From the NCBI GenBank assembly GCA_041664965.1, contig JBAYJT010000055.1, forward strand, positions 1 through 7,607: DNA of 7,607 nucleotides, written 5' to 3'. Shown here piece by piece: positions 6,165-7,607 of the stretch; positions within the stretch are counted from its first letter, which is position 1, and each line of letters begins with the position of its first letter. The notes beneath the pieces are model-generated. The model was given only the letters and a program-made list of their open reading frames with translations. It had not been told where the DNA came from and made no database searches. Source of the DNA: JBAYJT01 sp041664965. GTDB lineage: Bacteria; Pseudomonadota; Gammaproteobacteria; UBA9339. The translations under genes and the position numbers were made by a program.

Positions 6165-7607
6165 ATGACCACACAAGCTCCTGTGACATCAGCGCCAACT
6201 GCAACTAGTACATCTAGTACATCAAGTTCTTCTAGTAGTCTCTTACAAACATTACCCAGTACTGCTCCCGCTTGTCCACCTGCTACAACCAGGACTTGTA
6301 GGACTATGATGTGTCTTACTGTAAAAGGTAAGTATATTTTCGCGCAAGCGATTCATTATGCTATTATGTTAGACATAATAGAAGAACAGCTTGTTCAAAG
6401 CCAAAGTGGAAACGCCTCTTCTTGTTCGCGTTACATTGCATCTTTGTGGAATCTCGATCAAATAAGGCAATTAAAATTAGGATATGTTGTTAAAGTAAAT
6501 CCGCATAAAGCTTGCCGAGATATTGTGGTAGGTACGCGTGACCTTACCTTAAAAATCCCCGCAGATGTTACCTTTGTTCCGCAAATCGCACAAGTTCCTA
6601 CAAACAGTACAAACACCGGACAACAAAGAAATACAAATCCTTCCAAACCCGTCCGTCTTTGCAAATTAAGCCAATCAGATGTAAATAAGTTGGCAGATGC
6701 TATTTATGTATTAACAACTACTAATGCGTCATCAATAGGGTCAGACTCACGATCTGATGTTTGCCTGAGTATAATGTACGAAGTACCAAAGTGTAATGAA
6801 GATAACGTATATAAAATTTCAGGACAAATGATCCACGATGATTTGGCTTGTTTAGCAAGGCAAGTACGTGAATTTTGGTCAGATAATTATATCCCACCTC
6901 CTCCATTTCTTATGAACGCCCCCTTTAAACTTGTCGAAGTGGGTCGGTCTACTTCACTACAACCCCCAAATCCTTATCTATCCACATTGCCGCAACAAGT
7001 CTCTGTTTCAAGCTCAAGTTCCATTGTGACATCAACGTCAACTACAACTAGTACAGCTGCTGCTATCGCAAGTTTACCTGCCAACCCCAGGTATTATAGC
7101 TGTAGTATGTCTTTAAATTTACATGGCCTGCATACTTTAGCCCAAGCGATTAATTATTTTATTATAAGAGACATCATAAAAGAACATCTTGCTCAAGCCG
7201 CAACAGGAAGTGCTAATTATTATTCAAATTGCATTGCAATTGCGTGGAATAACAACCTAATAGGACAATACAAATCAGAATGCAGGACTATATTACATGC
7301 AGATATAACTGAAAACTCAGGCGGCATTAGAGTAAGTACTAGTGGAATTACAATGGCCACAGATGTTATTTTTATCCAACAAACAGCACAAAATTCTGCA
7401 AGTAGTACAAGCGCTGCAGCGCAAAGGGATAGAAATCCTTCCAGTGTCACAATAGATATTACAGACCAACAAAGTTTGAATACGTTGGCAAGCGTTGTGC
7501 TTGCAGCAAGTAATACTACATCATCAATAAGGTTGGAAGCATTACCTGCTGTTTTTCTACGCGCAACATACACAGGATCATCTTCTACTGTAGATAACAC
7601 CTATCAC
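6165..7607 (+). CDS. Unrecognised tandem-repeat protein, 3' end outside window
   Basis: Reading from ATG 6165 there are 481 codons with no stop to the last base, so the gene continues beyond the window. I do not recognise the family. The protein consists of two copies of one module: residues 7-287 and 288-481 (second copy incomplete). Each begins with a Ser/Thr/Ala-rich linker (VTSAPTATST and VTSTSTTTST). Next comes a probable beta-strand plus amphipathic helix: AQAIHYAIMLDIIEEQL (60-76) against AQAINYFIIRDIIKEHL (326-342). Shared positions follow, such as W95/W361, DV.F (133-136/399-402) and NP (158-159/424-425), then a second helix (170-184/436-450). No signal peptide or membrane segment is visible. 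AAAGG lies 7 bp before the ATG. An in-frame ATG at 6069 would add 32 residues but lies upstream of the best promoter. The layout would suit a secreted effector or surface protein; that is inference only. Confidence 0.85.
   Translation, partial: MTTQAPVTSAPTATSTSSTSSSSSSLLQTLPSTAPACPPATTRTCRTMMCLTVKGKYIFAQAIHYAIMLDIIEEQLVQSQSGNASSCSRYIASLWNLDQIRQLKLGYVVKVNPHKACRDIVVGTRDLTLKIPADVTFVPQIAQVPTNSTNTGQQRNTNPSKPVRLCKLSQSDVNKLADAIYVLTTTNASSIGSDSRSDVCLSIMYEVPKCNEDNVYKISGQMIHDDLACLARQVREFWSDNYIPPPPFLMNAPFKLVEVGRSTSLQPPNPYLSTLPQQVSVSSSSSIVTSTSTTTSTAAAIASLPANPRYYSCSMSLNLHGLHTLAQAINYFIIRDIIKEHLAQAATGSANYYSNCIAIAWNNNLIGQYKSECRTILHADITENSGGIRVSTSGITMATDVIFIQQTAQNSASSTSAAAQRDRNPSSVTIDITDQQSLNTLASVVLAASNTTSSIRLEALPAVFLRATYTGSSSTVDNTYH
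6183..7025 (+). repeat. Module copy 1 of in-frame tandem duplication
   Basis: This 843-bp unit (281 codons) begins GTGACATCAGCGCCAACTGC and is followed directly by a diverged second unit beginning GTGACATCAACGTCAACTAC. After the linker the copies align at an offset of 798 bp (attcat at 6351 with attaat at 7149; gatgtta at 6564 and 7362; aatccttcc at 6636 and 7434). Copy 2 thus lacks about 15 codons of linker. The last part of this copy (about 6780-7025) carries a proline run PPPP and a second Ser-rich stretch. Confidence 0.85.
7026..7607 (+). repeat. Module copy 2 of in-frame tandem duplication (incomplete at window edge)
   Basis: The unit is homologous to 6183 onwards. A further two-codon deletion relative to copy 1 lies between 7434 and 7521, where the offset becomes 792 bp (tcatcaata at 6729 and 7521). 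All length differences are multiples of three, so the frame has been kept during divergence, which argues that the protein is under selection. The alignment still holds at the window end (NVYK in copy 1 against NTYH in copy 2). Confidence 0.82.

Noticed and set aside
6458..6906. Minus-strand frames at 6458-6664 and 6721-6906
   Set aside because: Both are short, antisense to the repeat protein, and without recognisable motifs.
7220..7600. 126-codon minus-strand frame with hydrophobic stretches
   Set aside because: It is antisense to the repeat-protein frame, whose indels between copies preserve the plus frame. The hydrophobicity is the complement of its polar Ser/Thr/Gln codons.

Overview
The window looks like a piece of an AT-rich gammaproteobacterial chromosome. 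The gene order rpmB-rpmG-mutM (L28, L33, Fpg) is the classical gammaproteobacterial arrangement. The AT-rich composition, the soluble multidomain hybrid histidine kinase and the large Ser/Thr-rich repeat protein would fit a host-associated relative of Legionella, Coxiella or Rickettsiella. That placement is inference from protein character; no database was consulted.

Layout. Bases 1-312 (+) hold the 3' end of upp. It converges on a long minus-strand run of seven genes, in transcription order: rpmB (5642-5884), rpmG (5415-5621), mutM (4445-5275), a SAM-dependent methyltransferase (3641-4423), a Trm112-like small zinc protein (3389-3622), a LOG-MazG fusion (2388-3368) and a PAS/HisKA/HATPase/REC/HPt hybrid kinase (387-2378). 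From mutM to the kinase the gaps are only 9-21 bp, so those five genes are probably one transcript. A 139-bp gap with a short direct repeat and a weak hairpin separates rpmG from mutM. A good promoter candidate lies just upstream of rpmB on the minus strand.

On the other side of a 280-bp divergent spacer, a plus-strand reading frame starts at 6165 and stays open for 481 codons to the window edge (7607). It encodes two tandem copies of a roughly 280-residue module, each introduced by a Ser/Thr/Ala-rich linker. I do not recognise the family. It is the least explained object here.

How the genes may work together. L28, L33 and Fpg are housekeeping. The methyltransferase and the Trm112-like protein look like an enzyme and its possible activator. 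The LOG-MazG fusion joins two activities that could act in series on nucleotides: MazG converts NTP to NMP plus PPi, and LOG converts NMP to base plus ribose 5-phosphate. Its stop codon lies 9 bp before the start of the hybrid kinase, so the two are probably translated together. The points that most merit a check are the repeat protein, the LOG-MazG fusion, the Trm112/methyltransferase pair, the enlarged L33 and the Met-to-Phe change in the Fpg intercalation loop.
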